From: Rhodovulum euryhalinum
GTDB lineage: Bacteria; Pseudomonadota; Alphaproteobacteria; Rhodobacterales; Rhodobacteraceae
Assembly (NCBI RefSeq): GCF_004342445.1
Contig: NZ_SLWW01000021.1
Coordinates: forward strand, 1 to 32,579
DNA length: 32,579 bases
Direction of reading: 5' to 3'
The first letter of the stretch is position 1; the number at the start of each line of letters is the position of its first letter. Shown here piece by piece: positions 15,619-23,676 of this stretch. Under the pieces are notes generated by a model that had not been told where the DNA came from, did no database searches, and saw only the letters and a program-made list of their open reading frames with translations. The position numbers and the translations under genes were made by a program.

Positions 15619-18089
15619 GGCCCGACCAACTTGCTGTAGTCGAAGCCTTCATCGACGGATCGAACCTGCCAGCGAAACCGGGCGACAGCATCGCCGTCCT
15701 CGAGGCCCGGAGGCGGATTCAGGATCGCACGCTTGAGAAAGCCACCGGTGATCGAGCTTTCACCCGGTTCCAGGTCGCCGAGAACCGCCGCAATCTTGGC
15801 CCAGTCTTCAAAAAAGTACTCCGCGATGAGCGGGATGACCTTGTGGCGCATGACCTCGTCGACATCGGCTTGCGAACGGCACGCGGTGAAGTAGGCATGA
15901 CCGATTTGATGCTCCCGGTCGTAAAGGTACTCGATCCGCTCGTTGATCTTGGTGAGCAGTTGCGGCAGGTCGATCCCGCATTTCTGACCAGCGTCTTCGA
16001 GGATGGATGCATCAGGCATCATTTCACGGAAGGTGAACCGCCGCCGGAGGGCAGTGTCGAGAAGCGCGACCGACCGGTCGGCGGTGTTCATTGTGCCGAG
16101 GATGTGCAGGTTAGACGGCACGCCGAATTCGTCCCCGGAATAGGGCAAGCGGACCCGTACCGCATTGGGCTGGTTGAGCCGCTTGTCGGCTTCAAGGAGT
16201 GTGATCAGTTCACCGAAGACCTTGGAGATGTTCGCCCGGTTGATCTCGTCGATAATCAGAACGAACTGATCGGGCTCGTCACCCCCGTCGTTCCTCTGAC
16301 TGTTCATGTAACGCTCGAGCGCCGGAATATTGAGCTCGCTGTCGTAGAGCAGATAAATCGACTGCTGCATGAAACCGCGGCTGTAGATCTCGCTGACCGC
16401 TACCCCGTCTCGATCCACCCAGAGCCATCGCACCGTGCGCCGGTGGGCATAGCCCCCTTCCGGCCGTGGCTTGAACTCGTAGTCGCCGGCGAACTCCCCA
16501 ATGGCACGGAACTGCTGGTTTCCCTTCGACACGATCACGATGTCGCCTTGCCGGACCCAGTTCCGGAATCGGAAGGGCATCTGAACCCATCCGGATCTTG
16601 CATCTATGTCGCCGCCGCCGTCTCGGTGGTCCTTGCAGGCCTCAAAGATCGCCTCACGGCTGGCGTACTTCTCATCGCTCCAGTCGATGTCGTCGAAGCC
16701 GAGGAGCGTGTAGCCGCCCTCTATCGATTCCTCGAACAAGTGCGCGTCCTCGGGGTTGTTCGCTTCGCCGATCGACATCTTGAAGACCTGGCGGCCCTCC
16801 AGCCTGATCATGTCATCGCCAGATGAGCGCCCACGGCTGGTCTCCGCGCGCTTCGCGATCCGCCTGAATATCCCGTGGACCGTTTCGAGCCGGAAGCCGG
16901 CCGACTCCGCCTCACCTTCGCCGTCCGCTCCGGTCATGGGCTGCCGACCTTCGACGAAATCCTCGTAGGACATCGACTGGTGGAATGTGACGAACTCGAT
17001 GCGCCCGGCCGCCACGAGCCTCTGGTAGACCGCCATGAGCTCGGCCCGATCCTGCGGCACCGGCTCGCCACACAGCCGCACTGCCTCCGCCGCTGTGGTG
17101 AAGGTCTTCCCGGTCCCTGGCGGCCCATAAAGGATGAGGTTGGTTGCGGACGCCGATATCGTCGTGCTCGCTTGGTCCATTGTGTCCGCTTCCGAGTTAG
17201 ATCCAAGTTGGTAGGTAAATGTTGTTGAGCTGCTAGGATTCGGTTCTGAAATCGCGGGCGGCGGGACCTTCGCAAGCTGCTGAAGCTTCTCGCCACCGAG
17301 AGTTTGGCAGATATTTGGGAAAGCGTTCTTCAGCCCCATTGCGCTGGCCAGGTCTCCAGCACGTACGGTCACAGTCTTTAGGCGTTTCTCCCGAGCCGGC
17401 TCGATAAAGTAATTAAGTGCGCATAGCCTGATACGATCAGCGCCTGAAATAAGGTGCTCGTATCGTTCGGGCGCTTGAACAGGCTCATCCGCCTGATCAA
17501 CGATAATGAAGCCGGAGTTGTGAAGCCTGGCAGCCGCGTCAGCTTTTTGGCCCCAACCACCATTCAGCTCAGTCTTTTTCAGGAGGTATCCAACGAGCGG
17601 CTTACTGGGGAAGACGCGATTCTCACGGTCCTGGCTGGATCGCACCCAGTAGTCCCGCGGATCGCCGAAGTGGCGGAATATTTCGCTTTCTTCGCCGTTC
17701 TTACTGTAGCGATCAAAGGCATCCATCGCCTCTTCGATCTCTCGCCTCGTGAAAAGGCCCCGCGCCTCGACCTGTGTGGGAAGGCTCACCGTTGCGGGTT
17801 GCCAATGACTGCCATTGCTATTTCCGTCGATAACCACGCCCGCTGCACGGCTCTGACTGTTGAACACATGATCGACGCTGAAACGAAAAAGTGCCGGATT
17901 CTCATCGGGGACGAGAATACCCTGTTCAACCAAACGGTCTCGTTCGGGCCTGTCGCGCTTCTTAATTGGGGATCCTTCCCGCATCGCGGTTGACCCCTGG
18001 CGAACAACGAAGCCAGATGGCACTGGCTTGCCGAAGGCGAGAGCCTGCTCTTTCTTGATTTGTAGCCAGCCGTCTTCAGGTTTTGTCAT
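15615..18089 (-). CDS. mcrB: McrB-like AAA+ GTPase with DUF4357 domain and inserted PUA/EVE-like module
   Basis: An 824-residue motor and sensor subunit. Residues ~24-97 match DUF4357 (SGFVVRQGSTA; FRFSVDHVFNSQS). Residues ~110-275 form a second region with a winged-helix look (VTVRAGDLASAMGLKN). The AAA+ GTPase follows with Walker A GPPGTGKT (322-329), the clade motif SYEDFVEG (374-381), Walker B LIIDEINR (611-618), the McrB-type NTAD (668-671), and LRRRF (681-685). Between SYEDFVEG and Walker B lies an insert of about 150 residues (430-585) containing NWVRQGDIVIVSKGNQ and AIGEFAGDYEF, which resembles a PUA/EVE-type fold, a class that reads modified bases. In E. coli McrB the reader is N-terminal. 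The 5' third of the gene is less GC-rich than the rest. It lies 9 bp after the nuclease-helicase gene and overlaps mcrC by 4 bp. Confidence 0.92.
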   Translation of the reverse strand: MTKPEDGWLQIKKEQALAFGKPVPSGFVVRQGSTAMREGSPIKKRDRPERDRLVEQGILVPDENPALFRFSVDHVFNSQSRAAGVVIDGNSNGSHWQPATVSLPTQVEARGLFTRREIEEAMDAFDRYSKNGEESEIFRHFGDPRDYWVRSSQDRENRVFPSKPLVGYLLKKTELNGGWGQKADAAARLHNSGFIIVDQADEPVQAPERYEHLISGADRIRLCALNYFIEPAREKRLKTVTVRAGDLASAMGLKNAFPNICQTLGGEKLQQLAKVPPPAISEPNPSSSTTFTYQLGSNSEADTMDQASTTISASATNLILYGPPGTGKTFTTAAEAVRLCGEPVPQDRAELMAVYQRLVAAGRIEFVTFHQSMSYEDFVEGRQPMTGADGEGEAESAGFRLETVHGIFRRIAKRAETSRGRSSGDDMIRLEGRQVFKMSIGEANNPEDAHLFEESIEGGYTLLGFDDIDWSDEKYASREAIFEACKDHRDGGGDIDARSGWVQMPFRFRNWVRQGDIVIVSKGNQQFRAIGEFAGDYEFKPRPEGGYAHRRTVRWLWVDRDGVAVSEIYSRGFMQQSIYLLYDSELNIPALERYMNSQRNDGGDEPDQFVLIIDEINRANISKVFGELITLLEADKRLNQPNAVRVRLPYSGDEFGVPSNLHILGTMNTADRSVALLDTALRRRFTFREMMPDASILEDAGQKCGIDLPQLLTKINERIEYLYDREHQIGHAYFTACRSQADVDEVMRHKVIPLIAEYFFEDWAKIAAVLGDLEPGESSITGGFLKRAILNPPPGLEDGDAVARFRWQVRSVDEGFDYSKLVGP

Positions 18090-18098
18090 CTTTTTTCT

Positions 18099-21000
18099 TT
18101 AGACTCTGAAATCCACTGCATTCAACGCACAGAGCGTATTTACTAGCCGCATCTGCTCGACCGTCTCACACTTCGCCTCGCGCAGACGCGGCGCGCCGAA
18201 GACCAGCGCCAGGCTTTTTGCGCGCGAGACAGCCACGTTGATGCGGTTGAGGGAGAACAGGAAGTCCATCCCGCGCGGCGTTTCCTCGGCTGATGAGGCC
18301 GTCATGGAGACGAGGCAGACCGGCGCCTCCTGTCCCTGGAACTTGTCGACCGTGCCGACGCGGATACCGGGCGACAGCGCGTCGCGAAGGGCGTTCACCT
18401 GCGCGTTGTAGGGGGCGACGACGATGATGTCTGTCTCGCGCATGGCGCGACCAGTGCCGTCCTTCTCCGTCCATTCGCCTTGCAGAAGATCGGTGACCGC
18501 GGCCTGGATCGCGGCGACCTCCTCGGTCGAGACCTGCGCATTGCCCTCATGCGCGACCGGCACCCAGAAGGCCCCCGCCTCGGAGAACCGGGTGCCTCTG
18601 ACGAGCTGGCGTGCCGTATTGGGGTGGCTGGTCAGCCGACCCTCGTAGACCTGCTCCGAGATGAAGCGGCAGACCTCAGGATGCATGCGCCGCGAGACAG
18701 GAAGGAAGATGCCGCGGTCCGGCGGGATCGTCGCGTGATCGCCCAGCATCCAGTCGAGGCATGAGAGGTTCGCAGGCTCGGGGTGCGCCCCCTGGATGAC
18801 CTGCGGCAGCTGACGCGGATCGCCGACCAGCACGATGTTGCGCGCAGCGCGCCCCATGGCGACCATATTTGCGAGGCCGACTTGTCCAGCCTCGTCAACG
18901 AAGAGCCAGTCCAGAGACTGTTCGAGTTCCGGGCGCGAGAAGAAGAACGCAGTTCCGCCGACGACATGGGCCTCTGTCAGCGCAGGGTCGTCGTTGGACG
19001 TGGCACGAGTGATGCCGGCGAAGCCCTCAGGATAGCCGTCTTCCTCACCGCTCACCTTATGAGCGAGCTCGGCGTTTTCCAATGTGATGTCCGGGTCGTC
19101 GTCCTCCAGCGCATGAAGACAGCCCATCAGCACATTGCGAATGGCCTCGTGGCTGTTGGAGGCCACGCCGACGCGGTGACCGTTCCGTACGAGAGACAAG
19201 ATCGCCCGCGCCGTGACATAGGTCTTGCCGGTGCCTGGCGGCCCTTGGATCGGCAGCACGGTGCCGTCCATCGCGCCAACGGCCGCGATCGTCCCAGCCA
19301 CAGGATCGGCTCCCTCCAGCAGGTCGGATTTCGGGCTGGTCGTGAGGCGCGGGGCTGCGCGGGACAGGAGGTCGTCGATGGCGGTGAACCGACGCGGCCC
19401 GCATTGATCCGCGATGACGTCACGCAGTGCCACGGCAATAACGCCGGTATTAAGCGGCCAGTCTGGGTGCAGCGTGAGACGCTCGCCCAGCAGGTGCGCT
19501 TTCTTTGGTCCCGCCTTAAGAGTGATCTCTCGGCTCGTCCGGTCGAGAGCCGCAATGTCAATGGTGGCAGGCGGCCCGTCGATGACTGGCACGGTCGCCT
19601 TCTTGCCGCCCCGCAGCTTCGTCTCCTGGGGCGGGAACCGATATGTGCGCGCCATGGATCGCTTCTCCGGTTCCGCCGGCCCGAGAGCCTCGAGCCCGGC
19701 AAGCGCGTCGAGGTCGTCGATCAACTCGTCCTCGTCCTTACCAGCGCTGTCGAACACGGCCCATTGCGCGGGTTTCGCCTCGCGTTTGTGGAACAGACCG
19801 AGGTTGAAAAGCATCTGCTGGCGCTCGTCGGGCAGCCCGGACGCGGCAAGCATGGCACGCAGCTCTGAGGCGTCGGCATCCTCCGCCTCCTCTTTGTCGC
19901 CCGCATCGTTGGCCAGACGCGGCCAGGGGCGTTCGGGCCGGACCCGAACCAGCCAATCTTTGAGTTCCTCCGTGGAGATGCAGTCGATGCGGTTGTACTC
20001 CTCGATCTCGTCGAGGATCTGCTGCTCGCCCGTCTCGCGCCAGCGCTCGTAGGCGACCACCGACCCACCTGCCGTCTTCACCGCGCCGTCGCGCTTTCGG
20101 TCATAGAAGGCTTCCATCGACTTGATGGAATAGTTCGCCTCCGAGCAGATCAGTCCGCCGCGCACAACGGCGTAGAGATCGACGAACCGCCGCTCGCGCA
20201 GGAGCCGGTCGAGGAACGCCTCACCGATCCCGTATTTCGTGGTCAGCCGACGCAGCGCGGTGACCTCGTAAGGCGCATAGTGGTAGATCCGCGCATCCGG
20301 GTAGGCGTCAAGCCGCGCCCGGAAGAACGCCAATAGCTCCGACAGGGCCTTCGCCTCGGCCTCATGGTCATGGGCCCAGTAGGCGTAGAACCGCCCGTCG
20401 CACCACACGCCGTGCAGGTATTCGAGGCCGCCCTCGTAGTGAGGATCGCCCTCGATGTCGTAGAAGATGTCGCCAGGCGTCGGCTCGGGCAGCAAGTCGA
20501 AGCCCTTGCCCGGCTCGGGTGCGCGCAGTTCGTAAGCAGGTCCCCCCGTCTTGCGGGCATGTTGAAGCCGGGCCTGGGTGACGAGCTTTGCCCGCGTGGT
20601 CTCGGCCATACCGCGAACGGGGTGGTCGAGGCGAGCCAGCGCCTCCATCGTCGTGATCCCCGCCGCTTCGAGCTTCTTCACCTGTCCGCGGCTGATACCC
20701 GCCACATTGAAGAGGCTGTCCTCGGCGACCCACCCGCTTTCACAATGATCGGCCCAGCGGCATAGCGCGCAGTCGGCGCAGGGGACGGGGCGCGTGGGCG
20801 AAGGGTCAGCCACGAACGCCTCGAGCCGTGCCCGCGCGCCGCGTGCATAATGGGCGTAGTCGGCGAGCCGCAGCGTCGCGCGCTCGCCGGAGCCGAGTTC
20901 GACATGTGCGAATTCGGGCGCGACCCCCTGAATCTCGGTCAAGAGGTCGGAGTAGAGCACGAGCTGGAGGACGTGTTTCGGATGCGGCCGACGCTTCAGC

Positions 21001-21401
21001 TTGGTGTCGGCGACCTCGTAGCTGAAGGGCCCGAGCGCCGAGGGGCGCTCCACGCGCTCTAGGAAGTCCGACCAGCCGCCCCAGTTGCCCGACAGGAACG
21101 CGCCCTGAAAGACCACCTCGGCACCTTCGTTCAACGCCACGCGCGTGGCCTCCGCATCGCGCGCCAGATTGCCGCGCGGGATCTCGACCACGGACCTGCC
21201 AGAAACCTTCAAACGCTCCAGATGCGCGGCCTCATGCGCGTCGCCCTGCTTCTGCAGAAGCGCAGCATCCTCGCTGTCCCCGCCCGGTTCTGGCCCTTCG
21301 CCGCGCAGGCGCATCAGATCAAGTGTCGTCGCATGGGCACAGCCCATGAACCGCATCAGGTCGCTCGCCGAGAAGAGGATGTTGCCGCCGATTTCCCGCA
21401 T
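18099..21401 (-). CDS. TM0106-type RecB-like nuclease / RNase H-like / SF1 helicase fusion
   Basis: A 1100-residue protein with three modules. Residues ~1-225 are a RecB/Cas4-like nuclease: Asp112, then YEVADTK (Asp132, Lys134), and probable iron-sulphur cysteines at 21, 208, 211, 214 and 220. Residues ~300-490 are an RNase H-like exonuclease fold with DIFYDIEGDP (Asp315, Glu317), YHYAPYE and YNRIDCISTEEL (Asp473). Residues ~690-1090 are a UPF1/Dna2-like SF1 helicase: GPPGTGKT (720-727), FVDEAGQ (834-840), GDPRQLPQ (860-867), TVDKFQGQE (1017-1025), and NVAVSRAK (1055-1062). All motifs look intact. I chose the ATG at 21401; a TTG at 21413 is open in frame but overlaps the likely AAGGAG ribosome site. 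It precedes mcrB by 9 bp, so it may process ends made by McrBC. Confidence 0.9.
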   Translation of the reverse strand: MREIGGNILFSASDLMRFMGCAHATTLDLMRLRGEGPEPGGDSEDAALLQKQGDAHEAAHLERLKVSGRSVVEIPRGNLARDAEATRVALNEGAEVVFQGAFLSGNWGGWSDFLERVERPSALGPFSYEVADTKLKRRPHPKHVLQLVLYSDLLTEIQGVAPEFAHVELGSGERATLRLADYAHYARGARARLEAFVADPSPTRPVPCADCALCRWADHCESGWVAEDSLFNVAGISRGQVKKLEAAGITTMEALARLDHPVRGMAETTRAKLVTQARLQHARKTGGPAYELRAPEPGKGFDLLPEPTPGDIFYDIEGDPHYEGGLEYLHGVWCDGRFYAYWAHDHEAEAKALSELLAFFRARLDAYPDARIYHYAPYEVTALRRLTTKYGIGEAFLDRLLRERRFVDLYAVVRGGLICSEANYSIKSMEAFYDRKRDGAVKTAGGSVVAYERWRETGEQQILDEIEEYNRIDCISTEELKDWLVRVRPERPWPRLANDAGDKEEAEDADASELRAMLAASGLPDERQQMLFNLGLFHKREAKPAQWAVFDSAGKDEDELIDDLDALAGLEALGPAEPEKRSMARTYRFPPQETKLRGGKKATVPVIDGPPATIDIAALDRTSREITLKAGPKKAHLLGERLTLHPDWPLNTGVIAVALRDVIADQCGPRRFTAIDDLLSRAAPRLTTSPKSDLLEGADPVAGTIAAVGAMDGTVLPIQGPPGTGKTYVTARAILSLVRNGHRVGVASNSHEAIRNVLMGCLHALEDDDPDITLENAELAHKVSGEEDGYPEGFAGITRATSNDDPALTEAHVVGGTAFFFSRPELEQSLDWLFVDEAGQVGLANMVAMGRAARNIVLVGDPRQLPQVIQGAHPEPANLSCLDWMLGDHATIPPDRGIFLPVSRRMHPEVCRFISEQVYEGRLTSHPNTARQLVRGTRFSEAGAFWVPVAHEGNAQVSTEEVAAIQAAVTDLLQGEWTEKDGTGRAMRETDIIVVAPYNAQVNALRDALSPGIRVGTVDKFQGQEAPVCLVSMTASSAEETPRGMDFLFSLNRINVAVSRAKSLALVFGAPRLREAKCETVEQMRLVNTLCALNAVDFRV

Positions 21402-21545
21402 GGGCTCCTTCAATCGTCAATGAGCGCAACCCGAACCGCGGAAAACGTCTCCTGATTGCAGCTTCTTAAATCACCCCTGTGGGTGTCAATAACTGTCGGC
21501 CCTTACGAAGGTCCGCCGCCTGGAGGGCGTGCGAACAGCCACGCC

Positions 21546-21830
21546 TCAAGCCTGCTTGGTATTCCCGCCACGGACGATCCGGAGGCTCTCCGGAGAAATC
21601 AGCGAAGCTCGCTTTCCATTCGCCCCCATCCACAGAGAGAAGCCTTTCTCGATCAGTTCCGCAGCTTCATCGAGGGTCTTCACATAGACGGTGTGTTCGG
21701 CGTGATGCTTGGCGTTGCCATGGGCAGGGTCGCCAAGGCGGTAACCTTTCGACGTGAAGTCTGGTTCTTCCACAACGCCTTCACGTGGAGAAACTCGTTC
21801 GATCCTGATCACACGCCCACTCATGGCCAT
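21546..21830 (-). CDS. 94-residue protein of unknown function heading the defence operon
   Basis: A small protein with an even, soluble composition and a believable fold: GRVIRIERVSPREGVVEEP at the start, a middle with several histidines (HGNAKHHAEHTVYV), a helix TLDEAAELIEKGF, and a C-terminal strand ISPESLRIVRGG. I do not recognise a family. A GGGAG lies 4 bases before the ATG at 21830; the next ATG, 6 bases on, is an alternative. It is divergent from the WYL regulator across about 130 bp and lies 144 bp upstream of the nuclease-helicase on the same strand, so it is likely the first gene of that transcript. The size and place would suit a small regulator, an inhibitor or a sensor subunit. 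That is inference only. Confidence 0.65.
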   Translation of the reverse strand: MAMSGRVIRIERVSPREGVVEEPDFTSKGYRLGDPAHGNAKHHAEHTVYVKTLDEAAELIEKGFSLWMGANGKRASLISPESLRIVRGGNTKQA

Positions 21831-21961
21831 CCATCTCCCTTTCGAAGCTTCTGTCTGCCTTTCGCCAGTTCCTCTGCAGCGGTGAGAGAATCAGGTCGAC
21901 AGGCAACAGATACCTTCTTAGCCTCCAAGGGTGTCAAAAATTGGCAGGCTGCGAGGCGCGC
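21831..21961. promoter_or_regulatory. Divergent control region between the 94-residue gene and the WYL regulator
   Basis: This gap of about 130 bp must hold the promoters for both directions. TTTGACAC, a fair -35-like match on the minus strand, lies near 21935, but no convincing -10 sits at the usual distance. The palindrome GAAGCTTC at 21844-21851 and two copies of CCTTTCG (about 21838 and 21859) are the only repeats I see, and both are short. The WYL protein encoded alongside is the obvious candidate to bind here. The operator itself is not identifiable by eye. Confidence 0.35.
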
Positions 21962-22936
21962 ATGTCCTTTTCCAAGGCTCAGGATCTGATCCGGCTCGCA
22001 CAGTTGGCTGCGGCAAGACGCTGCGGGATCAGCCTCGAGGAGATCGCGCTGGAATTCGGAGTGTCCCACCGGACAGCGCAGCGGATGACCGACGCGCTGG
22101 AGGAAACCTTTGGAAACGTCTTGGTAGAGGATGGCGAGGACCGCAAACGACGCTGGCGGCTGATCGATGCTGGCCTCGACCGCCTGCAACTTCGCCATGA
22201 AACAGGTGTAGAGGCATTGGAGATCGCCGTTCGCGGGGCGGAGGCCGAGGGTCGGCTACGACATGCACGAGCCTTGGCTGATCTGCGCGAGGGGCTGCTG
22301 GCTCAGGCGCCCTCCCGGTCCCGTATCGAGACCGACGCAGAGGCGGTCCTGGCCGCCATGGGACAGGTCACGCGCCCCGGCCCGAAAGTCAGCGTCGAGA
22401 CAGACGTGCTCGATGCCATCATCGAGGCCCTGCGCGGCCCGTTTCGCCTGAGTGTGCGCTACAACCAGGACGACGCAAACCGCATCCTGGAACCACATGG
22501 CGTCTTGCTGGGCCACCGGACATACCTAGCGGCACGCGACCCCGCCAAAGCAGACGAGGTACGCAATTTCCGCATCGACCTGATCCGCGCGGCGGAAGTC
22601 CTCGACGAGAGCTTCCAGCTTCAGGAGGGTTTCAGCATCGTGGATTACGCTGCACGGTCCTTCGGGGTCTGGCAGGATCCCGAACAATACGGCGAGGTGA
22701 TCTGGCGCTTCGCGCCTGAGGCAGCCGAGCGCGCCGCTGGCTTTCGCTTTCATCCGCGGCAAGTGCTTGAGCCGCAAGACGACGGCAGCCTTGTCGTGCG
22801 TTTCGAGGCAGCAGGCTGGCTGGAGATGACCTGGCACCTCTACCAGTGGGGGAACAAGGTCGAGGTCATTGCCCCGGAGGCGCTCCGGGCGATGGTGGAC
22901 GGATACCGCCGGTCCGATTTCGGCGCGATGCCGTGA
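21962..22936 (+). CDS. WYL-domain transcriptional regulator
   Basis: A 324-residue regulator of the type often found beside phage-defence genes. Residues ~5-70 are a winged helix-turn-helix (ISLEEIALEFGVSHRTAQRM). Residues ~158-222 are the WYL domain (FRLSVRY, LEPHGVLLGHRTYLAARDP). Residues ~244-313 are the C-terminal WCX extension (EVIWRFAPEAAERAAG to NKVEVIAPEAL). The name-giving Trp is Thr here (RTYLA), as in some other members, so ligand contacts may differ. WYL proteins commonly act as repressors released by nucleic-acid ligands. I chose the ATG at 21962; a TTG 21 bases upstream is also in frame. It is divergent from the defence operon and 26 bp upstream of the HEPN gene, so it probably controls both. 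Confidence 0.9.
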   Translation: MSFSKAQDLIRLAQLAAARRCGISLEEIALEFGVSHRTAQRMTDALEETFGNVLVEDGEDRKRRWRLIDAGLDRLQLRHETGVEALEIAVRGAEAEGRLRHARALADLREGLLAQAPSRSRIETDAEAVLAAMGQVTRPGPKVSVETDVLDAIIEALRGPFRLSVRYNQDDANRILEPHGVLLGHRTYLAARDPAKADEVRNFRIDLIRAAEVLDESFQLQEGFSIVDYAARSFGVWQDPEQYGEVIWRFAPEAAERAAGFRFHPRQVLEPQDDGSLVVRFEAAGWLEMTWHLYQWGNKVEVIAPEALRAMVDGYRRSDFGAMP

Positions 22937-22962
22937 ACGAGTATTAGAAACGGAGGAATTCG

Positions 22963-23628
22963 ATGACGGACAGCCTGTCGTTTAGCGCCTTAAAGGAGAA
23001 GCAACGCGCGATCCGTGCAGGCTTCCCCGAGACGATGGGCCTGCGCGTACACCGCTCCATCAGCTGGATCGGACGAGCCGAGTCGTGCGGCGACGATCAC
23101 GATGCGCGCTTCATCTTCCTCTGGATTGCCTTCAACGCAGCCTATGCGGACGAGCGCGAATTCCAGTGGGTTGCACCCGGGGAAAGGGCTGCGATAGTCG
23201 ATTACTTTGGCAAGCTGGTGGCGCGGGATGAAGAGCGACGCGTTTACAAGGCGCTATGGCAACGGTTCTCAGGTCCAGTTCGGATGCTCATGGAGAACCG
23301 CTTCGTCTTCAACCCATTCTGGCAGCATCAGAACGGCATAGACGGATTCGAGGATTGGGAGGAAAGGTTCCGGACCTCCTCGCGCAGCTTTGCACAGGCG
23401 TTCCAGGCCGGCGACAGCGTTCGCGTTCTCAGCTTCGTCTTCGACCGGCTCTACGTGCTGCGCAATCAGCTGGTGCATGGCGGATCGACGTGGAACAGCG
23501 GCGTAAACCGAGCACAGGTCCGTGACGGCGCCGCGATACTCGGCTTCCTCCTCCCGGTCTTCGTGGATCTGATGATGGACAACCCGAAGGAGGATTGGGG
23601 GCGTCCCTTCTACCCGGTGGTCGAGTAG
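22963..23628 (+). CDS. HEPN-domain protein, candidate RNase or toxin
   Basis: A 221-residue, mainly alpha-helical protein. The key motif is RNQLVHGG (Arg167 to His172), which fits the R-x4-6-H signature of HEPN ribonucleases with the common polar residue after Arg. An earlier conserved-looking stretch, RFIFLWIAFNAAYADE (residues 49-64), is the usual first helix pair of this group. HEPN proteins in defence islands often cleave tRNA or mRNA and cause growth arrest. Some are inactive or act as partners, so the activity is inferred. GGAGG stands 7 bases before the ATG, which is a strong ribosome site. It follows the WYL gene by 26 bp, surely in one transcript. No nucleotidyltransferase (MNT) antitoxin is next to it, so any restraint would come from WYL or another partner. 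Confidence 0.78.
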   Translation: MTDSLSFSALKEKQRAIRAGFPETMGLRVHRSISWIGRAESCGDDHDARFIFLWIAFNAAYADEREFQWVAPGERAAIVDYFGKLVARDEERRVYKALWQRFSGPVRMLMENRFVFNPFWQHQNGIDGFEDWEERFRTSSRSFAQAFQAGDSVRVLSFVFDRLYVLRNQLVHGGSTWNSGVNRAQVRDGAAILGFLLPVFVDLMMDNPKEDWGRPFYPVVE

Positions 23629-23676
23629 CCAGACTGTACACAGTTCATACGCTCAATAGTTCGATCAGCGGCGACT

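Noticed and set aside
14287-18089. CoCoNuT-type McrBC system
   Set aside because: Neither McrB nor McrC shows the long coiled-coil region that defines that group, and no associated Ter-type genes are seen.
21821-22198. A 125-codon minus-strand frame under the WYL gene start
   Set aside because: Most of it is antisense to the helix-turn-helix region of the WYL regulator. The part outside has no start with a ribosome site.
23633-23644. ACTGT-AC-ACAGT inverted repeat between the HEPN and DUF2075 genes as a terminator
   Set aside because: A 5-bp stem with a 2-base loop cannot form a useful hairpin and has no T-run on either strand.
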